From Flavobacterium sp. (lineage in GTDB: Bacteria; Bacteroidota; Bacteroidia; Flavobacteriales; Flavobacteriaceae), in contig JAGYJR010000003.1 in assembly GCA_018401995.1 (NCBI GenBank), forward strand, positions 62,001 through 126,000: a DNA stretch of 64,000 nt, in the 5' to 3' direction. A program made the position numbers and the translations under genes. Positions within the stretch are counted from its first letter, which is position 1; every line of letters starts with the position of its first letter. A model generated the notes under the pieces. It saw only the letters and a list, made by a program, of their open reading frames with translations, had not been told where the DNA came from and searched no databases. Below are positions 1-9,256 of this stretch, piece after piece.

Positions 1-941
1 ACCATTTTTCCACCTAAAAATTCATGTCCGTGAAAGGTCCAACCTTGTTTTTTGTTGAATCTTTTGGTTGGTGCTTTTCCAATATCGTGCAATAAAGCCG
101 CCCAACGCAACCAAACATCATCCGTATTTGGACAAATATTATCAACGACTTCTAATGTGTGATAAAAGTTGTTTTTGTGCGTATGACCTTCAACTTCTTC
201 TACATTGTTCAACGCAGTAAGTTCGGGTAAAATGATATCTAGTAAACCGGTTTGGTACAAATGTAAAAATCCAACCGAAGGTTTATTGGAAGCTAAAATT
301 TTATGCAGTTCATCTACAATGCGTTCGCCTGAAATAATTTTTATTCTCTCGTTATTTCTTGAAATTGCTTCTAATGATTCCGATTCAATTTTGAAATTTA
401 ATTGGGAAGCAAAACGAATTGCACGCATCATACGTAATGGATCATCCGAATAGGTAATATCAGGATTCAAAGGTGTTTTGATGATTTTGTTTTTCAAATC
501 TTCTACACCATTAAAAGGATCAACTAAATCACCAAAGTTTTCAGTGTTTAATGAAAAAGCTAACGCATTTATCGTAAAATCGCGTCTTTCTTGATCGTCT
601 TTTAACGTTCCGTTTTCCACCAATGGATTTCGGCTATCATGTGTATAAGATTCTTTTCGAGCGCCTACAAATTCCACATCAATATCATCGTAGCGCAACA
701 TTGCTGTTCCGTAGTTTTTAAAAACTTGGACTTTTGGGTGAAAAGGAATTAGTTCAGAGACTTTTAAAGCAAGTTCAATCCCGCTACCAACGGCAACGAT
801 ATCAATATCTTTTTTATGGTCTCGGTTTAATAAAATATCACGAACAAAACCACCAATCACATAGCTTTCCAAGTTAAGTTCTTGTGCGGCTTGTGAAATG
901 ATTTTGAAGATGTTATGTTCTAAATGTTGTTTGTAATTCAT
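1..941 (-). CDS. CCA tRNA nucleotidyltransferase / poly(A) polymerase family protein (3' end outside window)
   Basis: The gene reads leftward and leaves the window before its stop. The reading frame starts at the ATG at 941. Near the N-terminus it shows the nucleotidyltransferase fingerprint GGFVRD followed by DIDIVAVGSG, the acidic metal-binding pair of the polymerase-beta-like fold. Near the window edge it encodes LLHDIGKAPTKRF and HGHE, the HD phosphohydrolase domain that follows the nucleotidyltransferase core in bacterial CCA-adding enzymes. The family adds or repairs the 3' CCA of tRNAs in the cytoplasm. The downstream neighbour at 1017-1583 also acts on tRNA, so the two may be co-transcribed. 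Family assignment is secure; CCA-adding versus poly(A) activity is inferred from the HD domain. Confidence 0.9.
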   Translation of the reverse strand, partial: MNYKQHLEHNIFKIISQAAQELNLESYVIGGFVRDILLNRDHKKDIDIVAVGSGIELALKVSELIPFHPKVQVFKNYGTAMLRYDDIDVEFVGARKESYTHDSRNPLVENGTLKDDQERRDFTINALAFSLNTENFGDLVDPFNGVEDLKNKIIKTPLNPDITYSDDPLRMMRAIRFASQLNFKIESESLEAISRNNERIKIISGERIVDELHKILASNKPSVGFLHLYQTGLLDIILPELTALNNVEEVEGHTHKNNFYHTLEVVDNICPNTDDVWLRWAALLHDIGKAPTKRFNKKQGWTFHGHEFLGGKM

Positions 942-948
942 GCTTTAA

Positions 949-1018
949 TTTGAAAATTTGAAAATTATTTAATTTGAAAATTGTGATATTTTTCAAATCT
1001 CCAAATCTTCAAATTATT
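949..1018. repeat. AT-rich imperfect inverted repeat between two genes
   Basis: The left part contains repeated AATTTGAAAATTTG-like words. The right part contains the complementary TTTTCAAATCTCCAAATC followed by TTCAAATT. The two arms can pair imperfectly. It lies between two leftward genes and could act as a weak transcript hairpin, but it lacks the GC stem of a standard terminator. Similar TTTGAAAAT-rich spacers are common in flavobacterial intergenic DNA, from general knowledge. Confidence 0.5.
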
Positions 1019-1583
1019 ATTTTCTAATCACTTTTACTTGGCTGTCTAGACCTAATTTAATAATAGTAGAAGGATTTTTGCAAACTTTATCGAGGTGCAA
1101 ATTTACTACATAGTCCACACCTTTTATAATTTCTGGACTAATTTCTTTGAAAGATTTTGGTGTAAACATTCCAGAAATATTAGCCGAAGTAGAAACTAAT
1201 GGTTTTTTCATACGTTCCATTAATTTATAACAAAAAGGTTCATTTACCATTCTAACAGCCAAAGAATTGTCTTCTGAAATAAGGTTTTTGGCTACATTTT
1301 TTGGTTTATCAAGTATTAAAGTAGTTGGTTTTTCCGCAAAATCTAAGATTTGCCAAGCCACTTCTGGAATTTCATTAAACACTTGGTGCATCATACGTTC
1401 ACCGTTAACTAAAACAATCATACTTTTCGATTCAGTACGTTGTTTTAATGCGAATATTTTTTTTATTGCATCTTCATTTGTAGCATCACAACCAATTCCC
1501 CAGACGGTGTCGGTTGGGTATAAGATTATGCCACCGTTTTTAATGACTTCAAATGCGTTGTGTACTTCGGTGTTGATATCCAT
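1017..1583 (-). CDS. tsaC: L-threonylcarbamoyladenylate synthase, TsaC/Sua5/YrdC type
   Basis: A 188-residue YrdC-domain protein. The N-terminal motif GGIILYPTDTVWGIGCDA is the family hallmark. A KQR triplet follows 'IKKIFAL', and STSAN occurs in the C-terminal half; together these match the KxR...SxN signature that I recall as separating functional TsaC/Sua5 from YciO. The enzyme makes threonylcarbamoyl-AMP from threonine, bicarbonate and ATP for the t6A modification of ANN-decoding tRNAs. The frame could open at a TTG at 1604, but the ATG at 1583 lies directly before the conserved region and is preferred. A second family member at 25127-25747 lacks these residues. Confidence 0.88.
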   Translation of the reverse strand: MDINTEVHNAFEVIKNGGIILYPTDTVWGIGCDATNEDAIKKIFALKQRTESKSMIVLVNGERMMHQVFNEIPEVAWQILDFAEKPTTLILDKPKNVAKNLISEDNSLAVRMVNEPFCYKLMERMKKPLVSTSANISGMFTPKSFKEISPEIIKGVDYVVNLHLDKVCKNPSTIIKLGLDSQVKVIRK

Positions 1584-1727
1584 AATTTTGCTTATTGAAT
1601 GCAAATTTATTTAAACTTATTCAAATCGTTACTTTTTTAATGAGATTATCTAAAATATTATACATTTGTTCAGACTTTTGCTGATTTAATTATGACAAAT
1701 TCCGTTAATTACTTTTAGAATTAATAA

Positions 1728-2610
1728 ATGATGAATTTTTTTAAAAGAAAATATTATAAATCATACATAACCTTACTTAAGTTTTTTTGTGCAAGTGACA
1801 CAAAAATTTCTATTTATCAATATTTGTTAAAAAATGGAGTTAAGCCAGATTTAGTTAATCCAAAGGAATTTATGGAAAAAATTTTATGGCTTAAGCTTTA
1901 TTACTACAAAGAAAGTTATGGCAATTTTGTAGATAAATATGAGGTTAGAAGTTATGTTGAAAATAAAATAGGTAAAGAATATTTAAATGATTTTTTTGGA
2001 GTTTATGATTCGGTAGATAGTATTGATTTTAATAGTTTGCCTTGTCAATTTGTGATGAAAGGAACGCATGGTTCTGGATATAACATTATTGTCAAAGTAA
2101 AAATGAACTAAATATTAATAGGACTAAAAGGAAATTGAGTCAATTTTTTGAATAATAATTACTATTACAAATTTCGCGAAATCATTTACAAGGAAGTTAA
2201 ACCAAGAATTTTAGTTGAAAAATACATTTCTGAAATTGACAATGATTCATTAATTGATTATAAATTTCATTGTTTTCATGGCAAACCAAAATATGTTTAT
2301 GTACAAAAAAATAAGTCAAAAGATTTGAGAAAGTGTTTTTATGATTTGGATTGGAACCAAGTACTTCCGGAGCAATATATTTCATCTTTTTACGAAGCCG
2401 ATTTTAAAAAACCAGATAATTTTGATGAAATGGTGAGAATTGCAGAAAAGCTATCTGAAGGATTTGTTTTTTTGCGTGTTGATTTGTATTCAATTGGTAA
2501 TAAAGTTATTTTTGGTGAACTGACGTTCTTTTCAAATGGTGGACTTGTGAGAAGTTCAGTCGAAAGATTTTAATAAAGAATTTGGACATTTCCATACATT
2601 TGCCAAATAA
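1728..2610 (+). pseudogene. TupA-like ATP-grasp family protein, frameshifted copy 1
   Basis: Two reading frames (1728-2111 and about 2148-2573) together encode one protein of the TupA-like ATP-grasp group found in polysaccharide loci. Visible motifs are KGTHGSGYNIIV (nucleotide-binding loop) in the first part, and FHCFHGKPKYV, CFYDLDWN and VIFGELTFFSNGG (metal and ATP site) in the second. Comparison with the adjacent copy at 2632-3465 places indels near 2095 (A-rich), in the T run near 2141-2147 and in the T run near 2569-2573, so the original stop was probably at 2608-2610. The family is thought to ligate or transfer amino-acid-like or sugar-linked groups to surface glycans; the exact reaction is unknown. 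All breaks are one base long, so sequencing error is possible. Confidence 0.75.
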
Positions 2611-2631
2611 TTAAATTTAAGTAAAAAGCAT

Positions 2632-3465
2632 ATGAATCTTAAAAGAAAATATTATAAACTATTATCAAAGTTACTGAGACTTAGAGATGGCAATGATGAG
2701 AAAATTACAATCTTACAATATCTATTAAAAACAATCATAGGCCCGATCTAAAAATCCAAAAGAACTTACAGAAAATTACTTTGGCTTAAACTGAATTATT
2801 ATAAAGAAACTAGGACTATGTAGATAAGTACGAAGTACGAAATTATGTAGAAAAAAATTGGGAGAGATTATCTAAATGAGCTTTATGGGGTTTATGATTC
2901 AGTATCTCAAATAAATTTTGAGACCTTACCTAATCAATTTGTATTAAAAGGGACACATGGTTCTGGTTATAACATTATTGTTGAAGATAAAAGCAAATTA
3001 AATATAAAGAAAACAAAGAGAAAATTGAATCAATTTTTATCTCAAAATTATTACAACAAGTTCCAAGAGGCAATTTATAAAAATGTAAAGCCACGCATTG
3101 TTGCTGAAAATACATATCTAAAATTGATAATAACCCAATGGTAGAATACAAAATTTTTTGCTATCATGGAGAGCCTAAATACATATTCGCTGAAAAAAAA
3201 GAATCAAATAGTATTCAAAAATGTTTTTATGATTTAGATTGGAATAAAATTTTACCACAAAAAGAAAGTTCTATTTTTACTAATTCTAACTTCATGAAGC
3301 CTAATAATCTAGAAAAGATGCTAGAAGGCTATAGATTTATATTCGGTAGGCAATAAAATTACTTTTGGAGAGCTTACTTTTTTCTCAAGTGCAGGATTAA
3401 TAAAAAGCAAAATAGAAAGATTTAATACAGAATATGCCAAACTTATTCAATTGCCTAATTTATGA
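2632..3465 (+). pseudogene. TupA-like ATP-grasp family protein, frameshifted copy 2 (tandem paralogue)
   Basis: The ATG at 2632 opens a frame parallel to copy 1 (MNLKRKYYKLL against MNFFKRKYYKS). The protein can be followed to the TGA at 3463 only by changing frame several times: near 2730, 2770, 2815, 2853 (a seven-A run reduced to six), 3110 and 3335. Conserved pieces include VDKYEVRNYVE, LKGTHGSGYNIIVED, CYHGEPKYIF, CFYDLDWNKILP and ITFGELTFFSS. This is a diverged tandem duplicate, not an assembly copy, because many codons differ from copy 1. It is probably non-functional unless the sequence is wrong here. The same family is common next to GT4 and GT2 genes in flavobacterial surface-glycan clusters. 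Confidence 0.72.
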
Positions 3466-3476
3466 TTCTAAAAACA

Positions 3477-4199
3477 TTATTTTTTTATAATTTTATATCT
3501 AATTAGTCCCCAATTTACTTCAATTCCTGTTTTAGTGTATTCTAAGCCTAAAATATCTTGAATACCTTCAAAGATAACAACGTCATTGGCTTTGTCTAAT
3601 CCAAAAAAGAGTTTAAAAAATAAAATCATTTCTTCTTTGGTATTAAAAACGAATGGATATTCATTGTATTTACATTCTACAATATTTTTTTGGATGTTTG
3701 GGTGATTTTTAAAATAATCTTCATAAAAAAAATTGCCTTCATGACCTTGAGAATTGTATTCATTAACAAATTGATTTAAAAAAACATCAACTGAAGACCC
3801 TTTTTTAACATCTGCAAAAACAAAATCTCGATTATTTTTAACGACCCTTAAACATTCCTCTATAAAAAGGGGAACATTTTTTAAATGATGCATACCGGCT
3901 AAGAGAAAAAACAGCATCAAAAGTATTTGTTTCAAAAGGTAATTTTTCTGGTGAAACAAATTCAATGTTATCATTTGAAAATCCTCAGAAAATCGGTTGA
4001 AATAACATTTACACCACTAGGTACAAATTTTTTCAAATAACCTCCTCCCGCTGGAACATCTAAGATAGTATGAATAGTAGAAAATCTGTAGACATAATCA
4101 GTCTGTCAAATTCATTAGATCTTACGTTAGGAAATTGTTGCATAGCAAAATGATAGTCCTTGGCTCTCTCTTGAAATATTACTCTTGTTAATCATTCAT
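3477..4199 (-). pseudogene. SAM-dependent methyltransferase, frameshifted
   Basis: The C-terminal frame (3477-3974) encodes a class I methyltransferase second half, including AGMHHLKNVPLFIEECLRVV, the usual post-motif region. Upstream, other frames supply VPAGGGYLKKFVPSGVNVIS, the SAM-binding glycine-rich motif I and acidic strand, then NIEFVSPEKLPFETNTFDAV. The protein appears to start at the ATG at 4199 (MND, one T missing before LTRVIFQERAKDY). At least three one-base indels are needed, near 4190, near 4080 and in 3975-4000. The position inside the glycan locus suggests a sugar methyltransferase, but the substrate cannot be read from the sequence. Confidence 0.7.
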
Positions 4200-4387
4200 T
4201 AGATATTTTTTGATTATAATATTCTGTATTCTATTTGTTTTTTGTAAATGTAATTCTTTTTTATTTTAGTTTATATTTCAATTTAAAACTTTTTTGATTA
4301 GAATATCAATTAAATATAGAGCAGATTGGCACTTTTAATTTAACTATTTTAAAAAATGAAATTATAATATAGATATTTCTTATGAAC

Positions 4388-4418
4388 TTTATTTTGTGTA
4401 TGGATTATTATACATTTG
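4388..4418 (+). promoter_or_regulatory. Bacteroidota-type promoter for the GT4 gene
   Basis: TTTA at 4388-4391, 19 bp, then TACATTTG at 4411-4418. This fits the Bacteroidota consensus TTTG-N19-TAnnTTTG. The -7 box overlaps the TTG codon at 4416, which rules that codon out as the translation start and supports the ATG at 4437. Confidence 0.6.
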
Positions 4419-4436
4419 TTGCGAAATTTTCCAATA

Positions 4437-5549
4437 ATGAGATTAATACAAATTACCGCTTCCAATGTATGGAGAGGTCACGAGCAAAAAATAATTTATC
4501 TTTATGAAGCCTTTAGAGACTTTGGATTAGTGGATGATCAATGGATTGTTTGTCCAAAAAATTCAGAGATTTTTAAAGTTGCTTCAGAAAGAAATATGCA
4601 GGTAATACCGATTGAGTTTCGTTCGGAATATGATTTCAAATTAGCAAAAGAAATTAAAAAAATTGCTGATGATAAAAAGGCTAACATTATTTTTATTCAT
4701 AATAGCCAATCTCATACTCAAACGGTATTATCATCTGTCTTTTTTGGATTAACCATTCCTTTAGTGTTATGTCGCACATTAATTAAAAGAGTGGACACTA
4801 ATTTTTTTAGAAAATGGAAATATAATTATAAGGGAATTAATAAAATTATTTGTGTTTCTTATCCTGTGGTAGAAGTCCTCAAATATGCGGTTAAAGATCA
4901 TGATAAACTATGTGTTGTAGGTAGTGTAACAGATATTCATAAATTTAAAAAAACAGAACGAACAGGAATTTTGCATAAAGAGTTTAATATCCCAACAGAC
5001 CATAAAATTATTGGGAATATTGCTGCATTTACTGGGTTTAAAGACCATATAACTTGGGTAAATACCGTTGCGGAATTAGTTAAAAGAGGAATAAAAGCTA
5101 AATTTATTTTGGTTGGAGAAGGTAAATTAGAGAAAGATATAAAACAACAAGTTAAAGAATTAGGAATAGAAGATGCGATAATTTTTGCTGGTTTTAGAAA
5201 AGATATCCCAGAAATTTTGCCTGAATTCGATTTGTTTTTATTCACTTCAAATAATGAACCAACTGGAGGTGTATTATTAGAATCTTATGCATGTAGAGTT
5301 CCAATTGTAGCAGCTAATGCAGGTGGAATTCCTGAAGTTGTGAAAGATAATGAAACGGGTTTGCTGGCTGAAGTTGGAAACCCAATTGATTTTGCAGATA
5401 AAGTGATTTTACTTTTAGATAATGAAACCCTTCAGAAGCAATTTACAGATAATGGATATCAATTTTTAAAGGATAATTTCACCAAAGAAGTAATTGCAAA
5501 AAAAATGTTTGATGAATTGAATGAGGTTTTGATTAAAAGCCAAAATTGA
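4437..5549 (+). CDS. Glycosyltransferase family 4 (GT-B fold)
   Basis: A 370-residue retaining glycosyltransferase. The N-terminal half starts MRLIQITASNVWRGHEQKI, a GT-B donor-loop style opening. The C-terminal half has IGNIAAFTGFKDH, FILVGEGKLE and AIIFAGFRKDIPEIL, then EPTGGVLLESYACRVPIV, the E-x7-E nucleotide-sugar site of GT4 enzymes. The enzyme should work at the inner face of the cytoplasmic membrane. It has its own promoter and is transcribed away from the broken genes on its left. The frame could extend to a TTG at 4416, but that codon lies in the promoter. Donor and acceptor sugars are unknown. Confidence 0.88.
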   Translation: MRLIQITASNVWRGHEQKIIYLYEAFRDFGLVDDQWIVCPKNSEIFKVASERNMQVIPIEFRSEYDFKLAKEIKKIADDKKANIIFIHNSQSHTQTVLSSVFFGLTIPLVLCRTLIKRVDTNFFRKWKYNYKGINKIICVSYPVVEVLKYAVKDHDKLCVVGSVTDIHKFKKTERTGILHKEFNIPTDHKIIGNIAAFTGFKDHITWVNTVAELVKRGIKAKFILVGEGKLEKDIKQQVKELGIEDAIIFAGFRKDIPEILPEFDLFLFTSNNEPTGGVLLESYACRVPIVAANAGGIPEVVKDNETGLLAEVGNPIDFADKVILLLDNETLQKQFTDNGYQFLKDNFTKEVIAKKMFDELNEVLIKSQN

Positions 5550-5709
5550 TTTTTAAAGAAATACAACCAAATTTAAATTTTTTGTATATTAAAAATATTT
5601 CTTGTTGATTAAAATTAATTGAAAAGTCGAAATAAAATTCCCGACCGCTGGTCCATAAAAGCAGATTTGCATTTTTTTTGTCTATTTCCATTTAGAAGGC
5701 TTGTAAAAA

Positions 5710-6606
5710 TTAAAGATTCAAATAGTTGAATACTTTTTCTGAAAATTTCAGATTAATTTCTCGACATTCTTCTAAAACACCTGTATATTTTATTGCCTCT
5801 TTTATTTTGCTTTCAAAATCTTCAAAGGTAGTAATTGGCGTTTTGTATTTGAAATCTAAAAATTTAGAAGTTGCTGGAATACAAACTACTTTCTTTTCCA
5901 TTAGTATAGCCCAATACATTGCGTGATAACTGTTGGTTACCAGAGTGTTACATTTGCCAATAAAAGAAATCATTTCTTCTAAATTTGTTGTATTAGAGGA
6001 TAATGGATAACGTTCAAATTTTTTTGATAATTCTTTATCTTTTGTTGATTTAGCATTAAAAATAAGTCCCACTTCGTGTTCTTCAGTATATTGATTGTCA
6101 AATATTGGATTCAAACAACTCACGCACGGAACCCATTCTCCTGGGAAACTGTAATCTCTTGTGCCTACTAATCCAAATTTAGTTACATCCACCCAATATT
6201 TTTTGTTTTGGTTGAAATTATCCAGATTAATTTCGTTGTGTCCAGCGCCCCAAATGACTGTTTTTTTGCCTTTTTGAGCCAGTTTTTCAAACATTTCCAT
6301 TTGCATTTTAAAATGTTTGATATTCAGTAAGCCGCCGCCGCCAATGATTAAACTGTTGTTTGAAATTTGCTCAATCCAATTGTTTGTTACACTTTTTTTA
6401 TATGATCTTAAGTCGGAAATATCTAGTTTCTTGTCTTTTAAAACATCAAAATACAAATGAGGAGCACAGTAAAAATCACCTACATTTTTTTCATTAATCC
6501 TATGAATATTGATAACACCATCATTTTTTTGTTCCCTTTCAAGAACTTTATTGATAACGTTTTGTTTTCTCTTTTCGCTGTTAAATTCGGTATGTAATCC
6601 AAACAT
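5710..6606 (-). CDS. Polysaccharide pyruvyl transferase family protein
   Basis: A 298-residue protein matching PF04230. Landmarks in order are NEKNVGDFYCAPHLYF near residue 38, SLIIGGGGLLNIKHF near 84, TVIWGAGHNEIN near 114, FGLVGTRDYSFPG near 140, and TLVTNSYHAMYWAILMEKK near 226. These match the GT-B-like fold of enzymes that transfer a ketal pyruvate from phosphoenolpyruvate to exopolysaccharide sugars, although many family members in glycan loci act on other substrates. It is followed by a GT2 gene on the same strand 29 bp downstream, so the two form a leftward pair inside the cluster. Exact function is not certain. Confidence 0.82.
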   Translation of the reverse strand: MFGLHTEFNSEKRKQNVINKVLEREQKNDGVINIHRINEKNVGDFYCAPHLYFDVLKDKKLDISDLRSYKKSVTNNWIEQISNNSLIIGGGGLLNIKHFKMQMEMFEKLAQKGKKTVIWGAGHNEINLDNFNQNKKYWVDVTKFGLVGTRDYSFPGEWVPCVSCLNPIFDNQYTEEHEVGLIFNAKSTKDKELSKKFERYPLSSNTTNLEEMISFIGKCNTLVTNSYHAMYWAILMEKKVVCIPATSKFLDFKYKTPITTFEDFESKIKEAIKYTGVLEECREINLKFSEKVFNYLNL

Positions 6607-6635
6607 ATATTTATTTTTAGACTTATGAGTAACTT

Positions 6636-7433
6636 TTACAAATATTGATTGATTCCTTTTTCTATAAAAGTTATTTTCTTCTCTGTAGTTTCTTTCTCTA
6701 TTTGAAAATTAATTTCCAAGTTGCTTTTATCTTGTGTTTTGTGATGGATATGATAGGCAATTCCAACATTTTTTAATCGTTTTCCATTAATCCCAATGTT
6801 ATGAAGACGTTGAATCATTTCAGAATCATCAATTCCCCAACCTACCAAACTTTCATTAAAACCATTAATTTTTATAAAATCTGATTTCCAAAATGACATA
6901 TTACAACCTCTTAATTTAGAAGATCTTTTATCGTAGATTTTGGCAAATTTCATAAATAAAGGAATTCGTAATGTTCGAGTTCTTCTTTTAATTCCTTTGG
7001 AAAACAGATGAAAATAAGTAGTTTTTTTTTCAAAAATATCTTTTAAAATACTTTTTTGAATGTTTACCCTTGAGCCAAATAAATAAAAACCTTTTTCGGC
7101 ATAAGTAAGATGGTCTTCAATGAAATTTGGATGTAAAATAATATCACCATCAATTTCTATAATGTACTCATAACTTGCTTTTGCAATGGCTTTATTCATG
7201 ATTTTTGGTTTCTGATTATCATTGTCTTCATGCCAAATATGAATCAGAGGAATCGGAAAATCTTTTTGATATTTTTTGATTAATTCAGTTGTTTCTGCTT
7301 TAGAACCATCATCTGCAATGATCATTTCATTAGGCAAAATTGTTTGTTTCTTTACACTAATCAAAATTAGCTCTAAAGCTTCTGGCCAATTGTAAGTTGG
7401 AGTTACTAATGTACATTTGGGTAAACTTTTCAT
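6636..7433 (-). CDS. Glycosyltransferase family 2
   Basis: A 265-residue GT-A enzyme. CTLVTPTYNWPEALELIL begins the Rossmann-like domain, MIIADDGS is the nucleotide-binding strand and EIDGDIILHPNF holds the DxD-type metal site. The C-terminal part, NMSFWKSDFIKINGFNES followed by GWGIDDSEM, is the galactosyltransferase-like region often attached to such GT2 proteins. It starts at the ATG at 7433 beside a 190-bp divergent spacer and precedes the pyruvyltransferase-like gene. It is related to the two tandem GT2 proteins at 9257 and 10092, which share the ADDGS and WHED/WQED segments. The sugar is unknown. Confidence 0.9.
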   Translation of the reverse strand: MKSLPKCTLVTPTYNWPEALELILISVKKQTILPNEMIIADDGSKAETTELIKKYQKDFPIPLIHIWHEDNDNQKPKIMNKAIAKASYEYIIEIDGDIILHPNFIEDHLTYAEKGFYLFGSRVNIQKSILKDIFEKKTTYFHLFSKGIKRRTRTLRIPLFMKFAKIYDKRSSKLRGCNMSFWKSDFIKINGFNESLVGWGIDDSEMIQRLHNIGINGKRLKNVGIAYHIHHKTQDKSNLEINFQIEKETTEKKITFIEKGINQYL

Positions 7434-7624
7434 AGAATGAAATTACATTTAATAATTTGTAAAAATATTTAATAAATTGGAATTATCCCCTACAATAATT
7501 ACTTTTGATTAAAATTAAGACATAAATTAACAACTAATGATTTTTAGTTGGTCTTTTATTGTGTTACTTTTAAAGTTATTATACTTTATCATAATTTTAA
7601 TATCATAAAAATAGCCTAGTTAAA

Positions 7625-8446
7625 ATGACTGTTTACATAGATTATAAAATAAAGAAAATTCAGGAGTTAAGGGCTATTCAAGCTATTTCTGAAATTGGAG
7701 TAACTATAGTAGTTTCATCAAAACAAAAAAGTAAATTTTCGTTATTGAAGGAAAAGTTCCAAATGAATTTTCAGATTTCGGAGGAAAAGAAAGGAACAAA
7801 ATTATCAGAACTACTTTCGATAAATCATGAAAAACCAGAAACAGGTATCTCAGATATTAAGAAACCTTTGATTTTTCCTATTGCGATTACAAATTATTGC
7901 AAAACACTTTGGAAAGATGAAAGAGCATATAAATATACTTTTGCAGGATTAATAACGAACTCTCGACATGATTTAATTAGAGATTGGGTTAGAAATAACA
8001 TCACGAAAGAAAATTTTAGCTTGCCAGTAACGGATAGTTTTTTCAACAAAAAAAGAAGTAAAATTTATAATTTTTTCAATATCGATAGTACGGTTTCTAA
8101 AACCATTGGCGATTTGATTATTTGGTCTTCCAACAGAGGAAGAAAGTTTCCAATAAAATCTTGGGATGATGATTATTTCAAAGTATTAGGAGATTCTCAG
8201 TTTGTTTTATGCCCTAGTGGAGTTTGTATTTGGTCGTATCGTTTTTTCGAATCTATTTTATGTGGTGCAATTCCTATTATAGAAAGCAATTGTGAAGCTT
8301 ATGAAGGATTTCGATTCAAATACATGACTGATGATGCCTCAACATTTGTGTGGACTAAAGAAGATGCAGAGTACAATTATAACCTGTGTTTAGAACGTAT
8401 TACAATTGCACCAGAAGTATTAAAAGCGACTTTATCTTCAATTTAA
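7625..8446 (+). CDS. Exostosin-like (GT47-type) glycosyltransferase
   Basis: A 273-residue protein. The C-terminal segment DSQFVLCPSGVCIWSYRF followed by ESILCGAIPIIE resembles the nucleotide-sugar-binding region of exostosin-family transferases (F-x-L-x-P-x-G...R-x-x-E-x-x-x-x-G-x-I-P-V). The N-terminal 140 residues are lysine-rich and poorly conserved to my eye. It starts a run of five closely spaced rightward genes (7625-11860) that includes a lipopolysaccharide kinase-like protein, so a role in LPS core or capsule assembly is likely. No signal peptide is visible, so it should be cytosolic or peripheral to the membrane. Family call is moderate; reaction not known. Confidence 0.68.
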   Translation: MTVYIDYKIKKIQELRAIQAISEIGVTIVVSSKQKSKFSLLKEKFQMNFQISEEKKGTKLSELLSINHEKPETGISDIKKPLIFPIAITNYCKTLWKDERAYKYTFAGLITNSRHDLIRDWVRNNITKENFSLPVTDSFFNKKRSKIYNFFNIDSTVSKTIGDLIIWSSNRGRKFPIKSWDDDYFKVLGDSQFVLCPSGVCIWSYRFFESILCGAIPIIESNCEAYEGFRFKYMTDDASTFVWTKEDAEYNYNLCLERITIAPEVLKATLSSI

Positions 8447-8467
8447 GAATAGAAAAAATAAATAAGA

Positions 8468-9232
8468 ATGATTGTATTTCAAAAAAATCCTTCGATTGAT
8501 ATAAGCCAAGACAATATATTGGATTGTATTCAAAACTTTAAAAATACTGGAAAAGACTTTGTTATAGGACAACGAAATGCAATTAAAATTTTTGAAGTTG
8601 AAGGGCAAATTTTGAATATAAAATCGTTTCGTGTTCCAGGGTTGATAAATAAAGTAGTTTATCGCTATTTTAGAAAAACAAAAGCGGCTCGTTCTTTTGA
8701 ATATGCAACTATCTTAATGAATAAAGGTATTGGAACACCCAAACCAGTTGCTTATTATGAGAATCTCGATATTTTAGGTTTAAAAGAAAGCTATTATGTG
8801 TGCGAACATATCAATGCCGATTTAACCTTTAGAGAATTAGTACAAACTAATTACCCTGATGGAGAAAATATTTTAAGGCAGTTTACTCGTTTTTCTTTTG
8901 AAATGCATCAAAAAGGAATCGAGTTTTTAGATCATTCTCCGGGAAATACTTTAATAAAAAATAACAAAAATGGAACGTATTCTTTTTATTTGGTAGATTT
9001 AAATCGAATGCGATTTCATGACACATTAGATTTTCAAACTCGAATGAAAAATTTATCTCGATTAACACCTAAGAAAGAAATGATTTCTGTTATGAGTAAT
9101 GAATACGCAATAATTTCGGGTGAAGATGAGAATGCTGTATTTGAAACATTATGGAAATTTACTTCCGATTTTCAATTTCGTTTTCAAAGAAAAAAAAGAA
9201 TCAAAAAGAAATTAAAGTTCTGGAAAAAGTAG
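8468..9232 (+). CDS. Lipopolysaccharide kinase, WaaP/InaA/KdkA-like
   Basis: A 254-residue protein-kinase-like protein. The catalytic loop is recognisable as IEFLDHSPGNTLI (D and N of the kinase loop) and the metal-binding aspartate in FYLVDLNRMRF. Upstream are a lysine-bearing segment LNIKSFRVPG and the helix RSFEYATILMNKGIGTPKP. These match enzymes that phosphorylate Kdo or heptose in LPS inner core at the inner membrane. The C-terminus is very basic (RFQRKKRIKKKLKFWKK), suitable for membrane-surface binding. It is 22 bp downstream of the exostosin-like gene and 25 bp upstream of a GT2, so it is probably in an operon with them. The specific acceptor (Kdo against heptose) is not resolved. 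Confidence 0.82.
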   Translation: MIVFQKNPSIDISQDNILDCIQNFKNTGKDFVIGQRNAIKIFEVEGQILNIKSFRVPGLINKVVYRYFRKTKAARSFEYATILMNKGIGTPKPVAYYENLDILGLKESYYVCEHINADLTFRELVQTNYPDGENILRQFTRFSFEMHQKGIEFLDHSPGNTLIKNNKNGTYSFYLVDLNRMRFHDTLDFQTRMKNLSRLTPKKEMISVMSNEYAIISGEDENAVFETLWKFTSDFQFRFQRKKRIKKKLKFWKK

Positions 9233-9256
9233 TATTTTCACTTTTTAATACCTTAG

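Noticed and set aside
4416..4436. TTG start of the GT4 gene
   Set aside because: The codon lies inside the TACATTTG promoter box; the ATG at 4437 matches the family N-terminus.
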